From Elmis aenea (lineage: Eukaryota > Arthropoda > Insecta > Coleoptera > Elmidae), in contig OX393582.1 of NCBI GenBank assembly GCA_947652605.1, positions 10,130,544 through 10,194,543 of the forward strand: a DNA stretch of 64,000 bases, in the 5' to 3' direction. The position numbers and the translations under genes are program-made. Shown one piece after another: positions 1 through 12,190 of the stretch. Within the stretch, counting starts at the first letter, position 1, and each line of letters begins with the position of its first letter. Under the pieces are notes generated by a model that saw only the letters and a program-made list of their open reading frames with translations, did not search any database and was not told the origin of the DNA.

Positions 1-1673
1 TGCAAATATACATGTGGAAAATTTGAATCATGCTGCATAATATGTTCACTTTTACTTTTCAACAATTATTTTAATTATGATAAAGTTTCTCAGATTACTA
101 TCGAAAGGAATAATGTCAAAGATTTTGCGTTGAAGTAATACAAAATATTATTTGAATGCAGTTACCACAATACATTTATTTAAATATGTAATAAACAACT
201 TTAGACATACCTCCTTCTCTTTATTGCAAATCTTAAAATAATTTTTTTCTACTGACTTAAATCTAATCTTGTGGCACATAATAATACTTATTTTTTGTTA
301 CAAGATAACATAGATGTCTCCTGCTAAGAATTTGACTCATATTTCCCAACTATCCTGTACTCTTTAATTGTTAAACTTTGTATTGTTAAGGTTACCAATA
401 GTATGATTTGAAATTTATGATTTTATTACAGTCTTAACATAAAATAGTGGCAGATATTTTTCACCCACACGATGAAAATACGTCTTGATGATTGATCAAT
501 TTTATTGAGCTTAATTCTATTCTACCAATTACGTTAATAACCAAATGAGTCATTGTATTAATAAAATGCAAATTTTCCTGACATAACTGCCATAGATAAT
601 TGTAGAAGATTTAATTATTTTACTTTGTTTAATGTGTATCCATATTTTTAGATGAACTAAAACATTTTTTTTGTAAGAAATAGTAACTTTTTATGAGGTT
701 ACTTATCTGGACTCTTCTCCCTTTCGGTGTAGATGCAACTTTTTATGAAATAAACACTAAAATATTTTTGCCTAAAATGTTTTAGATCTTTATTGCAATT
801 AATATTGCTTGTTTTAACCCAAGACAAAAACTAAAAACTGAAAAGATAACCTTAAAAAGCAGTGTATTTTTTATTGTTTTATTGAGTTACAGTGTCCTTT
901 GACATGTTTTACAATCTTTCAGCTAAATTTGTGATGTAGGATAAGATAAATGTTATGAGTTGTAACTGAAATTGTTTGCTATAGATATAAAATCTTCACA
1001 ATTATAGAACTTTTGTACTTTAGAAAATGTGCTTCGGGATAAAGGAAATAGCTTTTAAAGTGCGCTCATCAAAATTGATTGACGTATATGACTCACCCCT
1101 CATTGTTAGTTCCCTTTGATCATTTTTCATAATTTTAAACTAGCAGGATACTTTCTAATATCACTGTATACTTGCGTACATTGTAACTGCGGTGTGCGTC
1201 AATGTATTTAAATGAACAGGATATCATTTCATTGTAATCGCTCATCTATTGAAATCGTGTTCTTAAAATTGTTCTTACTTGTGCTTTCCACCGTTCTTTG
1301 TACTCGTGCTGTTTGTCTATGTTGTTTTTGTAAGTCCAGTTTTGCGATGTCTCGTCTATTCATCAATCATATATTTTTTACTGGTTGATTAAGCGCAGAG
1401 GCGTCGCGTAGCTGTCATCAGTATTGTTCGTACTCGACGTTTATAGTTAATGGAGAAATGGTTTTGAAAAGTCAGTTCATGGTGCGGCTATTATATTTAC
1501 TTTGCTCTGAAAATAAAACAATAAGTCCCATATGTGCTCGTATTATTGTGCGAGTTATTAAAATTTTTTAGTACTAACAGAGTTTTTATATTTGTTTGCA
1601 TTGTTGTTTTACGCTATGAAGTCAGGATTGTCGTGTGGCGAAATTACCTTTTAAAATGTATCAAAATTTTAGA
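1..1673. other. AT-rich DNA, no gene seen
   Basis: No coding region, terminal inverted repeat pair or RNA gene could be recognised. The stretch has many short stop-rich frames and scattered A/T runs. It ends at the TA that borders the long-inverted-repeat element beginning at 1674. Confidence 0.6.
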
Positions 1674-3262
1674 TATACAGGGTGATTCAAATTCGAGGGT
1701 GACCATGGGGATCTCGCTTATTATAATAGCTAGAGCAGGGGTGGGCAACCTTTTGTATAACAGGGGCCAGAATAAGATTTACGTTTCGTCCGCGGGCCTT
1801 AGTAGTTAATGGACACATTTTTGTTACTTGATTTTTTTTCTGAAAATATAAAAACAATAATAAAAAAATATTGCGACGTCCATTTATCTTGAAAAACTCT
1901 GTTTTCCAAATCAACTTTTCGTTTTTTACTGTTGTTCGATGCCATTTTGCTTTCAGAACTAAAATAAATATTTATAATTATTTTTCTTATTTAAAATTTA
2001 AATTATACGACATTTTTTTTTATTACCTTTAATAAATAAATATTAATTTTAATTAAATATTTCACTTTAAAACTATGCGACTTCATTTACTACGACACTA
2101 CGTGACTACACGGGGGATTCCACGAACGAAAAACGAATTGTCGAACATTTCCGACGTTAAACGATTATTGAACATATCCGAAGTTTCTGCGTTACGACTT
2201 TCTATGTAACGACGTTAGTACTAAATTATGAACAAAGATGTAGCTATGTGTGTTTAATTTAAATAAGACGAATTATATCGAAAATTAAACTGTAGATGTC
2301 TCCTTTTTCCTTATGTTAGGTACTAACCTAATCCTTTTCTTTCAAATTTTTGTTTTTGAAAATTTTTATTTATTATTTCTTCTAAAGATCTCGCGGGCCG
2401 GATTAGAACTTTACGCGGGCCGGAGTTGGCCCGCGGGCCGGAGGTTGCCCACCGTTGAGCTAGAGTATAGGTTTAAATTTGGCAAAGTTGCTAAATTTTG
2501 TGATCAATAATAATCCGAAGAGAAATTGGAAATATCTCAAACGGTATCAGAGAAAATTAGGAAAAATCAGATAAGACGATTTTTGAAAATAGTTTATAAC
2601 TTACCTATTTGGAGTATATAATATTTCAAATGTATAAAAACATTGCTGAAGCAACTTTTTAAGCCGCATCGGATAGTAATCACAAATTTGTTCTAGATTG
2701 ATTTTTTTTTTTATGCCATCCAACTTTATTTTTTCTCATGGGCGCAATTTTTGCTATTTACATAATCAAATAGCATTTATTTTTCTGAATCCAATAATGT
2801 ATCACACATGTTATTTTACTTCTTTATTCACTGCCAAATTAAAAAAGGGTTTTACACAATAACCATTATAAATCAGGTAGGCCGGTCATTGTAGTTTATG
2901 TTGTTTCCATGGCAACCCATCAACAAAATGAAAGTTTTGAAAGCGTATTACTTGTCACATTAATAAATTTGTAAAAATGAACTTTAATAACGAAGAAAAA
3001 TGCGGCTTAAAAAGTTGCTTCAGCAATGGTTTTACACATTTAAAATATTTCAAACTTCCAAGGAGTTATAGACGATTTTCAAAAACGTATTTTCCAGTTT
3101 TTTCTATTTTTTTTTTTTATACCGTTTAAGATACTTCCAATTTTTGTTCAGATTATTATTGATCACGAAATTTGGCAACTTTGCTAAATATAAACCTATA
3201 CTCTAGCTATTATAATAAGCGAGATCCCCATGCTTCAACTCGAATTTGAATCTCCCTGTATA
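1674..3262. mobile_element. Long-TIR element, family A, interrupted by a hAT element
   Basis: The left end reads ATACAGGGTGATTCAAATTC and the right end is its near-perfect reverse complement. The arms stay alignable for about 270 bp each once the hAT insertion at 1736-2457 is removed; the left arm resumes at 2466 and runs to about 2670, pairing with about 3002-3262. A central unpaired part of about 330 bp shows no coding potential. TA repeats border both ends, which fits a Tc1/mariner-type target, but no transposase is present, so the superfamily is inferred. Without the insertion the element is about 860 bp. Confidence 0.8.
1736..2457. mobile_element. hAT-like non-autonomous element (722 bp)
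   Basis: The ends are CAGGGGTGGGCAACC and, inverted, CAACGGTGGGCAACC. An exact 8-bp target duplication AGCTAGAG lies at 1728-1735 and 2458-2465. Both features are the signature of hAT transposition. Close to the right end (about 2393-2443) several GCGGGCCGG repeats occur, including the palindrome GGCCCGCGGGCC. No transposase frame is present, so it must be mobilised in trans. It sits in the left arm of the family A element; the intact right arm (about 3195-3215) shows the uninterrupted target. Confidence 0.9.
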
Positions 3263-3265
3263 TCT

Positions 3266-3894
3266 TTGAAAAATGAACATTTAAATGAGCAAAAATTATC
3301 CGTTTGGTTGGTAATACCGAATATAAGTTCGCTAATGTCGAGTTCCCACGGTATAAAAAGAGTTGGGAAGGGCGAAATATGCCAAAAGAGATAGAAAACT
3401 AAAACAAACAAAAAATTCAATTCGTGGCATATTATAAATTCTACCTAGGCTCAGTGCACTCTCCTTAACTATAGATACATTAACTCAGAAATGTTTAATT
3501 TCTAAGCAGATTACTGAAAGACTACTATGAGGCAAACAAGCCAATAAAAAAGAACACTTTTTAGCAACCAACAACTCGATTAGGAATGAAATAAATTTAC
3601 GAGAAATTCTAAAAATACCTACTATTTTACTGTATACAATGTGAAAAAAGGCGTTAAAATGAAAACACACAAGATTTAACTCATTAAATCGTATTTGCAT
3701 GGTTTTCTACAATTTTTACCAGTGATAAAAAGAAATATATATCATGGATATAAAGCTCAGAAAGAAAATTTCAAAGAACAGTGACATGGTACCTACAAAA
3801 AACAAGTAGAAATCAAACTACACATAGAAATATAGCTTAAACGACAAAACAAAATAATATTATGCACAAGTAGAACAGCATGGAAAAAAATATA
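3266..3894. other. AT-rich DNA, nothing recognised
   Basis: Between two inverted-repeat elements. Only short stop-rich frames are present and no repeat partner was found in this window. Confidence 0.5.
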
Positions 3895-4178
3895 TAAATT
3901 ACTTCATATCTTGAAAGTCAAGGTCGTTAAAAAAAATTATTTTACTTTTAAATTAAGCGTAAAATCTGTATAAAAAAACCGTCAACATCTTGTTCTATTT
4001 CAATAAAAAAAGAAGTTATAGTACATTTTCAAATGTGATGAAATTTAATATTTCGTCTTTAGTGCCAAAATGGTTGTACGGGCGTTATTTTCTCAAAAAA
4101 ATAGCCCAAGAGACCGACATCAGATTTTCGCGGTAACCGAGATACCCCGTAAAACATTCAAATTTGGTCCACCCTGTA
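3895..4178 (-). mobile_element. Long-TIR element family B, single arm
   Basis: Read on the minus strand from 4178, the end begins TACAGGGTGGACCAAATTTG and continues with a GGGGTATCTCG block. About 280 bp match, in opposite orientation, the arm that starts at 21932. No second arm was found nearby, so this is a solo or truncated arm. No coding content. Confidence 0.7.
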
Positions 4179-5235
4179 TATGGAAAAATTGATTCAAATC
4201 AAATTGTAAGCGTTTTTTTTTACTATCTAATACTTCAAAAGCTCTTGAAAAAATACTTTTTTTAAAGAAAATAATCATGAAGAATAAGGTCCGGTGAATA
4301 TGGAGTTTCAACGCTGACAAACTTTGAAGCGATTAAAGCTGTGGTGTAGGGTTGATATATGTGCATGATATGCTGCACTCAATAGAACTCTGAATTGGTA
4401 ATAAAAAACCAATATAAAAAAGAATGGCATCTTGAACACCCACCAAATATGCTGATATTAAAATACATCTCAACGATCCATTCCGAAATCTCTGAATACG
4501 ATCACAACTTTAATTACTTCGTTAAGATGAAGGTGTCAAATTTTGAAACATAAATTTATTATTTCACACAGCTTCGCCCCAAAGCCTCAATGATTCATCA
4601 CTCTAATGTGGGTTTGCTCCGTCTGCAAAACTTCAGAAAGGACACCTGACGTGAGGTTGAACATTAATTCTGTGAAATACAACAAAAGATTGGGAATATA
4701 ACGCGCGCAACACATTGGGGCGTTCGCCTAGGGCTGACTCCTCGTAATAAATGGCAAATAGCGGTTGTGTGAATGTCTCCAATTTTAGGTTTTGAGTTAC
4801 AGCTTCAGTTATATTGAAAACCTTATGTAAGCCGGGTATTATTAACGCAATTTGCTTATTTTAGACTTAATGACAAAGTTAAAAAATATCCAGTGACGAA
4901 ATATGAACCATGGTTTTATTTATTAATAACTACTTACTTTACCAGTAAATTAGGGATAATATCTCAAAAATGAAGTGATCAAAAAATATAAAATAATAGT
5001 TAGATTCTTCACAAAAAAGTACCTTCAGAAGATACAAATAAAATTGGTCAAATGATGAAGGAAAAAAGGCAAGAAAAAAAAATTCAACTTAAACAAAAAA
5101 AGGCAAGAAAAATGAAATTCAACATTATCATATTGTTTGCTATAACATCTGAAACACGAGGAGTTTTGTGCCTTTGAAAATTTATTGTAGCTCCTCTTAC
5201 ACTCGGGAATAATTCATTTGATTTAAGCAAACCTG

Positions 5236-5275
5236 TATCTCGGTATAATAAGCAAGATTTCCATGTTGGAAATGT
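5236..5275 (-). repeat. Possible eroded head of a family A element
   Basis: The short stretch around TATAATAAGCAAGATTTCCA resembles the inverted family A head at 3205-3232 (TATAATAAGCGAGATCCCCA). It is short, and could be chance or an old remnant. Confidence 0.3.
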
Positions 5276-5847
5276 TATCTGGGCTGCCCTTTATAGATAT
5301 ATCTACGTAGTACTGATTGTATTTGTCAAGCATTTCAGGAAAAGTTTAGCCTAAAACCGCTTTTAAACAATAAAGCACAATTTTGTTCTGAGGATTTCAA
5401 AAAGTTTACGCGCCTTAGGAAGCTCCAGGGAAAATGTTTTTTCACTGTAATCTGTTCATTGGTATGTACGTGAGCAGAATGAACTGTAAAATTTTATTTT
5501 GTTGAGGTTGTTGTGTCTTGTCTCTTGTCCAATACAGAAGGATACACGGATTTGCGTGACAATTGAAAATTTTACTTGGATTCCGGTGCCACCGGAAATG
5601 ACCCTAACTTTGTTTTTTTTTTAAACGGAACACCCTGTAAATTTTTGCGTTTTTGGAAAGAGGAATACAATTGCACCATTTTAGTTAATTTTTTTAACTT
5701 CAAATACCTAATACCTAAACGTCGACGCGATCCAGCTCCTGGACACTACAGGGTTACTAAAAAGACTTAAAAGGGTTAAACCTTTTGAGTTAGTTTAAAA
5801 GCAGAGACTGTGCGGTAGTGTGCACGTTAATAATTAGTGTACTTATA

Positions 5848-6759
5848 CGAGGGGGACCCAAAAATAACCGGAATGATTTTCTGAAGGGCGAGCCCCTTTT
5901 AGTTCGAGCTTCTCGTGCTAGGAGAATATTCTAGAAACCCTTCTGCATCAGCGTGCCTACTGGCGTTGCTGTGTGTTGCTGCGTTCGGCTTCAGTGAATT
6001 TTTTTCGAAGACACTTTCAACGCATCTGTCTATTTTGTGAAGGCTGATTTACAAGAACTTGCGGCTGTGAAATTTGGCTGCTTCGTTTCGGGGTCGTAAC
6101 CATAGCACCAAGATTCGTCTTCGATCATGATTTGGGGGGGGGATCTGGTTAGGTCAGCCTTCAACTGCTCCTTCATGGCACGGCACGCAATTGTCTCTTT
6201 GTTGAGGTGTGATCAAGCGAGGCACAAATTTTGCTGCAACTCGTTTCATACCCAAATCTTCTGATAAAATTCGCCGATAGGAACTCCACGACACTCCAGT
6301 CAACGTCACAAGTTCATAAATGGTCCGACGACGGTCTTCCAAGATGGCTAGACGAATTCGTATCACATTTTCTTCAGTTGGTCAAAGGACGCCTGGGCCG
6401 AGGTTGATCGTCAGTCGACATTTCGCCTTGTTTAAAACGGAAAAACCATTTTTAAACTTGTGAGCAACTTCTGTGTAAGTTGTCTGTAGCATAACAATTG
6501 TTTCCTTTTTATTTTCTATAGCAGGAAACAAAATTTCACTGCCGCAAGTTCTTGTAAATCAGCCATCACAAAATAGACAGATGCGTTGAAAGAGTCTTCG
6601 AAAAAAATTCACTGAAGCCGAACGCAGCAACACACAGCAACGCCAGTAGGCACGCTGATGCAGAAGGGTTTCTAGAATATTCTCGTAGCACGAGAAGCTC
6701 GAACTAAAAGGGGCTCGCCCTTCAGAAAATAATTCCGGTTATTTTTGGGTCCCCCCTCG
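5848..6759 (-). mobile_element. mariner deletion derivative with about 210-bp TIRs
   Basis: The ends are CGAGGGGGACCCAAAAATAA and its inverse, bordered by TA at 5846-5847 and 6760-6761, the Tc1/mariner target duplication. The inverted repeats continue for about 210 bp with few differences, far longer than the roughly 30 bp of classical mariners. Between them lies the N-terminal part of a mariner transposase on the minus strand. The second half of the transposase is missing, so this copy cannot be autonomous. The long matching arms suggest fairly recent origin. Confidence 0.88.
6077..6545 (-). pseudogene. mariner transposase, N-terminal half, frameshifted and truncated
   Basis: Read from 6545 downwards, the translation gives a helix-turn-helix region and the inter-domain PRPRRP-like segment (about 6385-6415). 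A frameshift follows. Next comes ILEDRRRTIYELVTLTGVSW, then a SEDLGMKRVAAKFVPRLIT block (6154-6366). After another frame change the first catalytic aspartate context DESWCYGYDPETKQ appears (about 6079-6125). The remaining DD34D catalytic core is absent and the sequence passes directly into the inverted repeat. In complete mariners the enzyme cuts and rejoins the element at TA sites; this copy is a relic. Identification as mariner is strong, the subfamily is not determined. Confidence 0.85.
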
Positions 6760-7030
6760 TATATTAGCAAACTAAGGGCTACTATTGGGTAAACCTTAGA
6801 CTAAGTTTGAACTCTATTAATTTAGGCTAGAATTAAACTGCTTATTGGTCTCAAAGACCAGATTGCAAGTCAGAAACTCTACAAGGGTTAATTAAAAAAA
6901 AAAAAAACTAATATTTGGACAAACAATAAACTTTTTATTAAGTGTGCTGTTACCTCCATTAATTGTATTTTAATATGTCAACAAGTGTCCGAAAAAAGTT
7001 TTTGTTAATTTTGATTGACATTTATGTTAC

Positions 7031-7553
7031 ACAAGATGATTTACTTGGCGTTGCACGGGCGATTACAATTTTAATTACTTTTTTAACTTGAATAAGCCCA
7101 ATAATTCCAAATCATACACAAATGACATACTCTGATCAATCATCTTTTCATTTTCTTATAATTCATTAAAAATTAACTATTTATTGCTTAAAAATTGAAT
7201 AATAACTCAAATTTATTTTCTTTCGTCTTGTTTCAATTAAAAATGTACTAATAAAAATAATACTTCATGTACATTTATTACTAATTGTATACAAAACAAT
7301 CTTTATTTGAGAAATACACCGCGCCGTATCGTGTTTCGACCAGATATTTGCCGACGTAAGATCGAATCCCGTCCAAGTAATTTTATTTTTTTTTAAATTG
7401 GTAATATGTGCTTGTACTTAAAGTTTGGCGTTAGATCTGCAAGGTCCTAAATAGTAACTGTGCAAAATTTGGTCCCGATCGGTCAACGGACCTAGGATTC
7501 TATAGCGAACAAACAAACAAACAAAAACACAAACAAGCTCTTTTATATATATA
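7031..7553 (+). mobile_element. SINE-like retroposon, copy 1
   Basis: It begins ACAAGATGATTTACTTGGCG, followed by TTGCACGGGCG, and ends with a CAAACAAACAAAC-rich tail and a TATATATAGATT run. It is nearly identical over its length to 16991-17510 and shares head and tail with 17511-17790. It interrupts the left arm of the palindrome 5570-8345; the right arm (about 8080-8095) shows the site without it. A GATCGAATCCC box at about 7361 resembles a pol III B box, but no convincing A box was seen. No coding frame is recognised. Confidence 0.7.
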
Positions 7554-8569
7554 GATTAATCGGCTTTAAAAGTGACGAAATTGGTTTTTTGACAAAAAGT
7601 AAATTTTTTTATACTTATACCACGATAGAGGTTCATGCGATTATTTAAATAGAGTATTTTCTGACAAGTTCAAAAATGCCAAAAACCTTGGTATTTACAT
7701 TAGAAATACGCATTAAAATTTAAAATTATTGTAAACCTTTAGTCAGATACCCCAATAATCATAGTTGACTATGCTCAATAGCAACAAAACAATTGTTTTT
7801 TTTTGTATTGGCTTTTGTCCCAACGATTAAAAACTAACTACTAAATAAAACCTCTAGGAGCAACAACAAAAAATTAATTATCACATCCAAAGTTTTGTTG
7901 AATAAACAGTTAATTTTTTTTTGTGGTTTTATAAAGAATGCTTACTAAAAATACCAAGTTATTGGTATTGTTAAATTCATTAGAAAATACCTTATTTAAA
8001 TAACCGCATAAGCCACTATCGTTTTATTTAAAAAAAAAATTACTCATCGTCAAAAAACCTATTTTGCAACCTTTAAAGTTTAATAACGTAACTCAAATGT
8101 CAATTAAAATTTACAAAAACGTTTTTCGGACTTTGTGGCTGGCATATTAAAATATAATTAATGCAGGTCACAGCACACTTAATAAAACATTTATTGTTCG
8201 TCTAAAAATTATTTGACGTTACAAAAATGAACCAAAATGGCGCAATTGTATTCAAAATTGCTTCCTTTTTCCAAAAATTCAAAAATGTACAGGGTGTTGT
8301 ATTTGAAATAACAAAGTAAGGGTCATTTCCATAGAAAACGGAAGTCAAACAACAGTGTATAACGTTCCAAAAATCCGGTTTTTTGCACATATCACCTGTC
8401 TACAATCTCATTTGTCTAAAATCAAAACTAAAGAAAAAGGGGTTGAGCCTGATTTCAATTACACCCGGTATAGTCATTATTTGCTAATTACAAAAAGAAA
8501 GAATAGCCCAAAAATATCAAAAATTATAGACTTCGAAAGAAAGACTTAAGACAAAATAGGAAAACTTAA

Positions 8570-8791
8570 CCCTTTGCCTGTCCTGTGCATCACCGGTGAT
8601 GCACACAAAAAAATGGTCCTTCGTACGCTCTGTGTATCATATGGAAAACACATAACTTTGCACTTGCTAGATGCTTTACACTTATCCTGACACTACATTA
8701 TATGTATAAAATAATCCCATAAAGCCGTAGAACATGATACATGTGAAATATTTAAATGGACGTACGGTACAAATTTTGGACAGGCAAAGGG
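8570..8791. mobile_element. piggyBac-like miniature element (222 bp)
   Basis: Exact 14-bp inverted ends CCCTTTGCCTGTCC are flanked by TTAA on both sides (8566-8569 and 8792-8795). TTAA target duplication is diagnostic of piggyBac-type transposition. Just inside the left end lies a perfect 22-bp palindrome centred on ACCGGT (8584-8605). There is no transposase frame. Confidence 0.88.
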
Positions 8792-8795
8792 TTAA

Positions 8796-11700
8796 ACAAG
8801 CAAGTGAAAACTCGCCTTCGGGTAGAAACAACATTGGAAGCACAGAAGAAAAAAACATCTGTCAATGATGTTGAATGAACAGACAAAATTACATGAAAAA
8901 AAAATTAAAGAAAAATATTGCAAATAATTAAATTTAAAATAATTACTAATAATAATGCATTTATTTGTTCAATATATTTAAATATTTGTGTACATTAGTT
9001 GATTGTACGCTGTTTTAAATTATGGATCCCAAAACTGAACAGTAATTTAATAACTCAACCCTTACAAAATGCATTCCAATTAAATTTGCTTGCAATTTGT
9101 GAAACAACTAGCCATTGTATTAAATATTGCAATTTACAAAATGGACAGCGTTTAAAGCGATTAGATAAAATAAGTTTTGCAAAACACTGATCGTTTGTAT
9201 AATGGATGGTCATTTTAACAGTGAAGCAATTTACGTAATTCACAATTTCAATTACTAATAGGATATAAACAGATAATTTTACGCACGGCAACTTTTGAAT
9301 GGATGTTTATTTAAAATTTTGCAGAATTTAATTTATGTTTTCTCGGTAATGAGAACAATTATCGCTAATTGACATAAACGGTGTACCATAGAAAATAGCA
9401 GAGCTTGTTTATTATGATTTATTTAGCGAGATTGTTAAATGTAACATCGGCAATTGTTAACAGTAGTATGCTTTTGTAAAAATAATTGCAAGTTTTTTTT
9501 TTCTTGGAATGAAGATCACGTTTATAAAGTAGCTAGTCATTTTATAAATTGGTTCATTTACCAAGCTTTCTGCTCTTTGTAGAAGTGACTCGACAGTTTA
9601 CACTCGACTGCATATACATAGGTAACGAGCATTTGTAAAAGGATTTGTTGGTTATTTTATTTGGGTCTTCTTTTTCGGTCAAGGTGTGATAGCATCTCAT
9701 GACGACTCCTGGATGTTATTCTGCATGAGGTGGTAATTCGCTTCAGAAGAGTAGTTTTTAGCTCTTGATCTTTCAGTGATATAAAAAAATATACTTCATT
9801 AAGTGCAATATTATGAAAGTGTGCGGATTACAAAATATCGGGATTTGGAAAACCCCATGTGTAGACGTGCAGATTATTCAATAAACAGTTAAAAGTTTAA
9901 GTTTTTTTTGTCATCAATACTCGTACAAGAAAAGTTGTTAACACAGTGTTTGCATTATTAACTTATTTTACAGTGTTTTTACTTACATTTATTCACAAAT
10001 ATTAATTTTATAATCTCTCCTCATAAAACTAGCTATTTTTTGTTAGTATATCCCGTTCTTCTGGAAGTAGAGTAAACGTGCTAATTTTGGCTTGTTATAA
10101 ACTGCTGTAAAAAAATTAGGTTTTGCAATTTAATAAAAATACTATCAATAGTTCACTAAGTTTGCTGTAAAATTATAAATGTTTATATAAAATTTATTGT
10201 GTGCTATAATAAAAATTTTAATTTGCAATAGAAAAAATATACAAACCTAATAAAAAGTACCATACAAACCTCAGTGTGATTCAGGTATTCATTTAGTGTT
10301 CAACTCTAAAAACAGTGAGGTTATTTTATCTCGATCTGGTCTTCCATATAATCACAATAAGTTTAAACATAATTTAAGTGATGCCTTAAAATTGAAATTA
10401 GTGAAAACAAAAGACTGTTTGAAAACGATACCAGAATTAAACCAAAAAAATTATTAGAACGTCTGGCTGAAAACCGACTTAAATTTTATTATTTTTACAG
10501 TTTTTATTTATTATGGATAGGGTTTCTTAAGTTTTATAGCAAACTAATTATTTTTATAGCAATCATTTTTCATAGCAAAAAATATGTTTTACGGCAATTA
10601 TACACGTACTATAGATAGTTAAAAAAATTTGAAAACAAATTTATGTTTTTCGAGCAATTTATTTCTACTTCTAAGTCCCAGGATCTCGGGAAAAAGACCG
10701 ACTTCTTTTCGGAATCCCGAGACAAGCAAGAATGTCAAATATGACACACCCTAGTAGAAATTCTATAACTGCATGGAAAAGTTAAATTGTAGTTATTAAA
10801 ATTAAGAATCCACCATCTGCTTACAACAATCGGTAACAAAAAATGTCTTTACATTTACACAATTCAAGTAAAATCAAGATAGAAATGCCTTTTTGAAAAA
10901 ATAATTGATTACTTTTGGACAGCACTAACATTTTTTGTGTTTGTAAACAGTTTAATCTATAATTTTTCAGAATTTCAGGTCAACGCCAAATGGTTTTAAT
11001 TTAAAAAAAAATAATGCAACTTCGCTAATACTCTCAGTAACTAAGTAATATTTAAACAAAGTTAAGTCGACATTTTATAGTTTGATAATAATACTTAGGA
11101 TATGGTCAAAATTTGGGTGTTTTCTTTTTCTCAAAGAATGTGTAGTAAAGTAACGTTAGGTATGTTCTTAAAGTATTTATAAGACCAAGTTTAACTGAAA
11201 TGTGAACATTTTCGCGCAATATGCTCACACTTATTTACAACAAATCAATGTCACGCAGTTCCATATTTTGTCAGTTGTCACTGATAAAGTTGTTCAAACT
11301 ACAGTTTAGTTCGCAGCAAATTATTAAGCAACGGATGAAGTTGTAGTAAGTTTACAAATTATACTTGGGGATGCCGCATTAAACAAAACTATATCTGTAC
11401 CAAGTTTAATACACAAGGGGAAGCTGACAAAGTATAAAGCATTTACTTTGATTTATTTGTGCAGGATTAACATACAGTTATGACCACACGCAACAGTGAC
11501 AAAATAGAGGATTCAAATGCCTAATTTTCAAGTTTAAATCACCTAAAAAGTTCTTACTAATACTGCTATTAAAATATTAGGTACATGCTTTGTATTATAG
11601 GGACAAAAATTATTATTAAAAGCGTATTACTGTAAAGATGGTGCCGAAATAATTTTTATGTTATTGCATAGGTATTTGTGTCCTAACCAAGAATATGCTT

Positions 11701-12190
11701 GTGTTGATTGTTGATTGTTCGTAATATACTTTGGTTGATCAAGTGCACAGAATAACACACGAAATAAAAAAGGCCTAGAACACAAGCTAAACAAATCTCT
11801 ACAACAGCAATATTGTGACATTCTAAAATCCTATCCATCAGATAGAATTTCCCGAGTGAAACAAGACGAAGAATAATCCACATCCAAAAAAGACAAAGCC
11901 TTAGTACCCCAAAGTAGTCTCCTTCGCCAGGTAAAAATGGGGGATAGAAATATTAACACTTATTTTATTTCACTAAATTTCAATAAAGTACAATATTAAT
12001 TTTATTTTCTGAAACTCATTTGGTACTTCCTATTAAAACGTATGATCTACTATTTTATGCCATTCCAAAATAGCTAACATTTTATCTATTTATGCCTATA
12101 AATCTGTCCAACAACAATTTTATTATCGTATTAAATGCTTTATTAAAAAGTATATTTATGTCAAAGAGCCTAAGAACTACTGCTCTAGAC
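8796..12190. other. Unique AT-rich DNA, nothing recognised
   Basis: About 3.4 kb without a recognisable gene, RNA or paired inverted repeat. A local GATCTCGGG...CCCGAGAC pairing near 10682-10731 is noted, but I could not delimit an element around it. It may be intron or intergenic. Confidence 0.5.

Larger units (their letters stand above)
5570..8345. mobile_element. Large nested palindromic element
   Basis: Three left-arm segments pair in order with one continuous right arm: about 5570-5710, 6905-7030 and 7557-7690 against about 8345-7975. The outer arm carries a shared AAATGACCCTWACTTTGTT block and an internal ACACCCTGTA. The left arm was split twice. One insertion (about 5711-6904) contains the mariner copy at 5848-6759 plus flanking sequence I cannot classify. 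The other is the retroposon at 7031-7553. The central spacer (about 7690-7975) has no coding content. The exact outer boundary is uncertain because similarity fades beyond the AAATGACCC block. Confidence 0.65.

Noticed and set aside
7357..7375. tRNA gene at the GATCGAATCCC box
   Set aside because: Only a B-box-like motif; no acceptor stem or A box. It recurs in the retroposon copy at 16991 and belongs to that repeat.
10680..10760. hAT-like element around GATCTCGGG...CCCGAGAC
   Set aside because: There is local inverted pairing, but the outer ends do not match each other and no target duplication was found.
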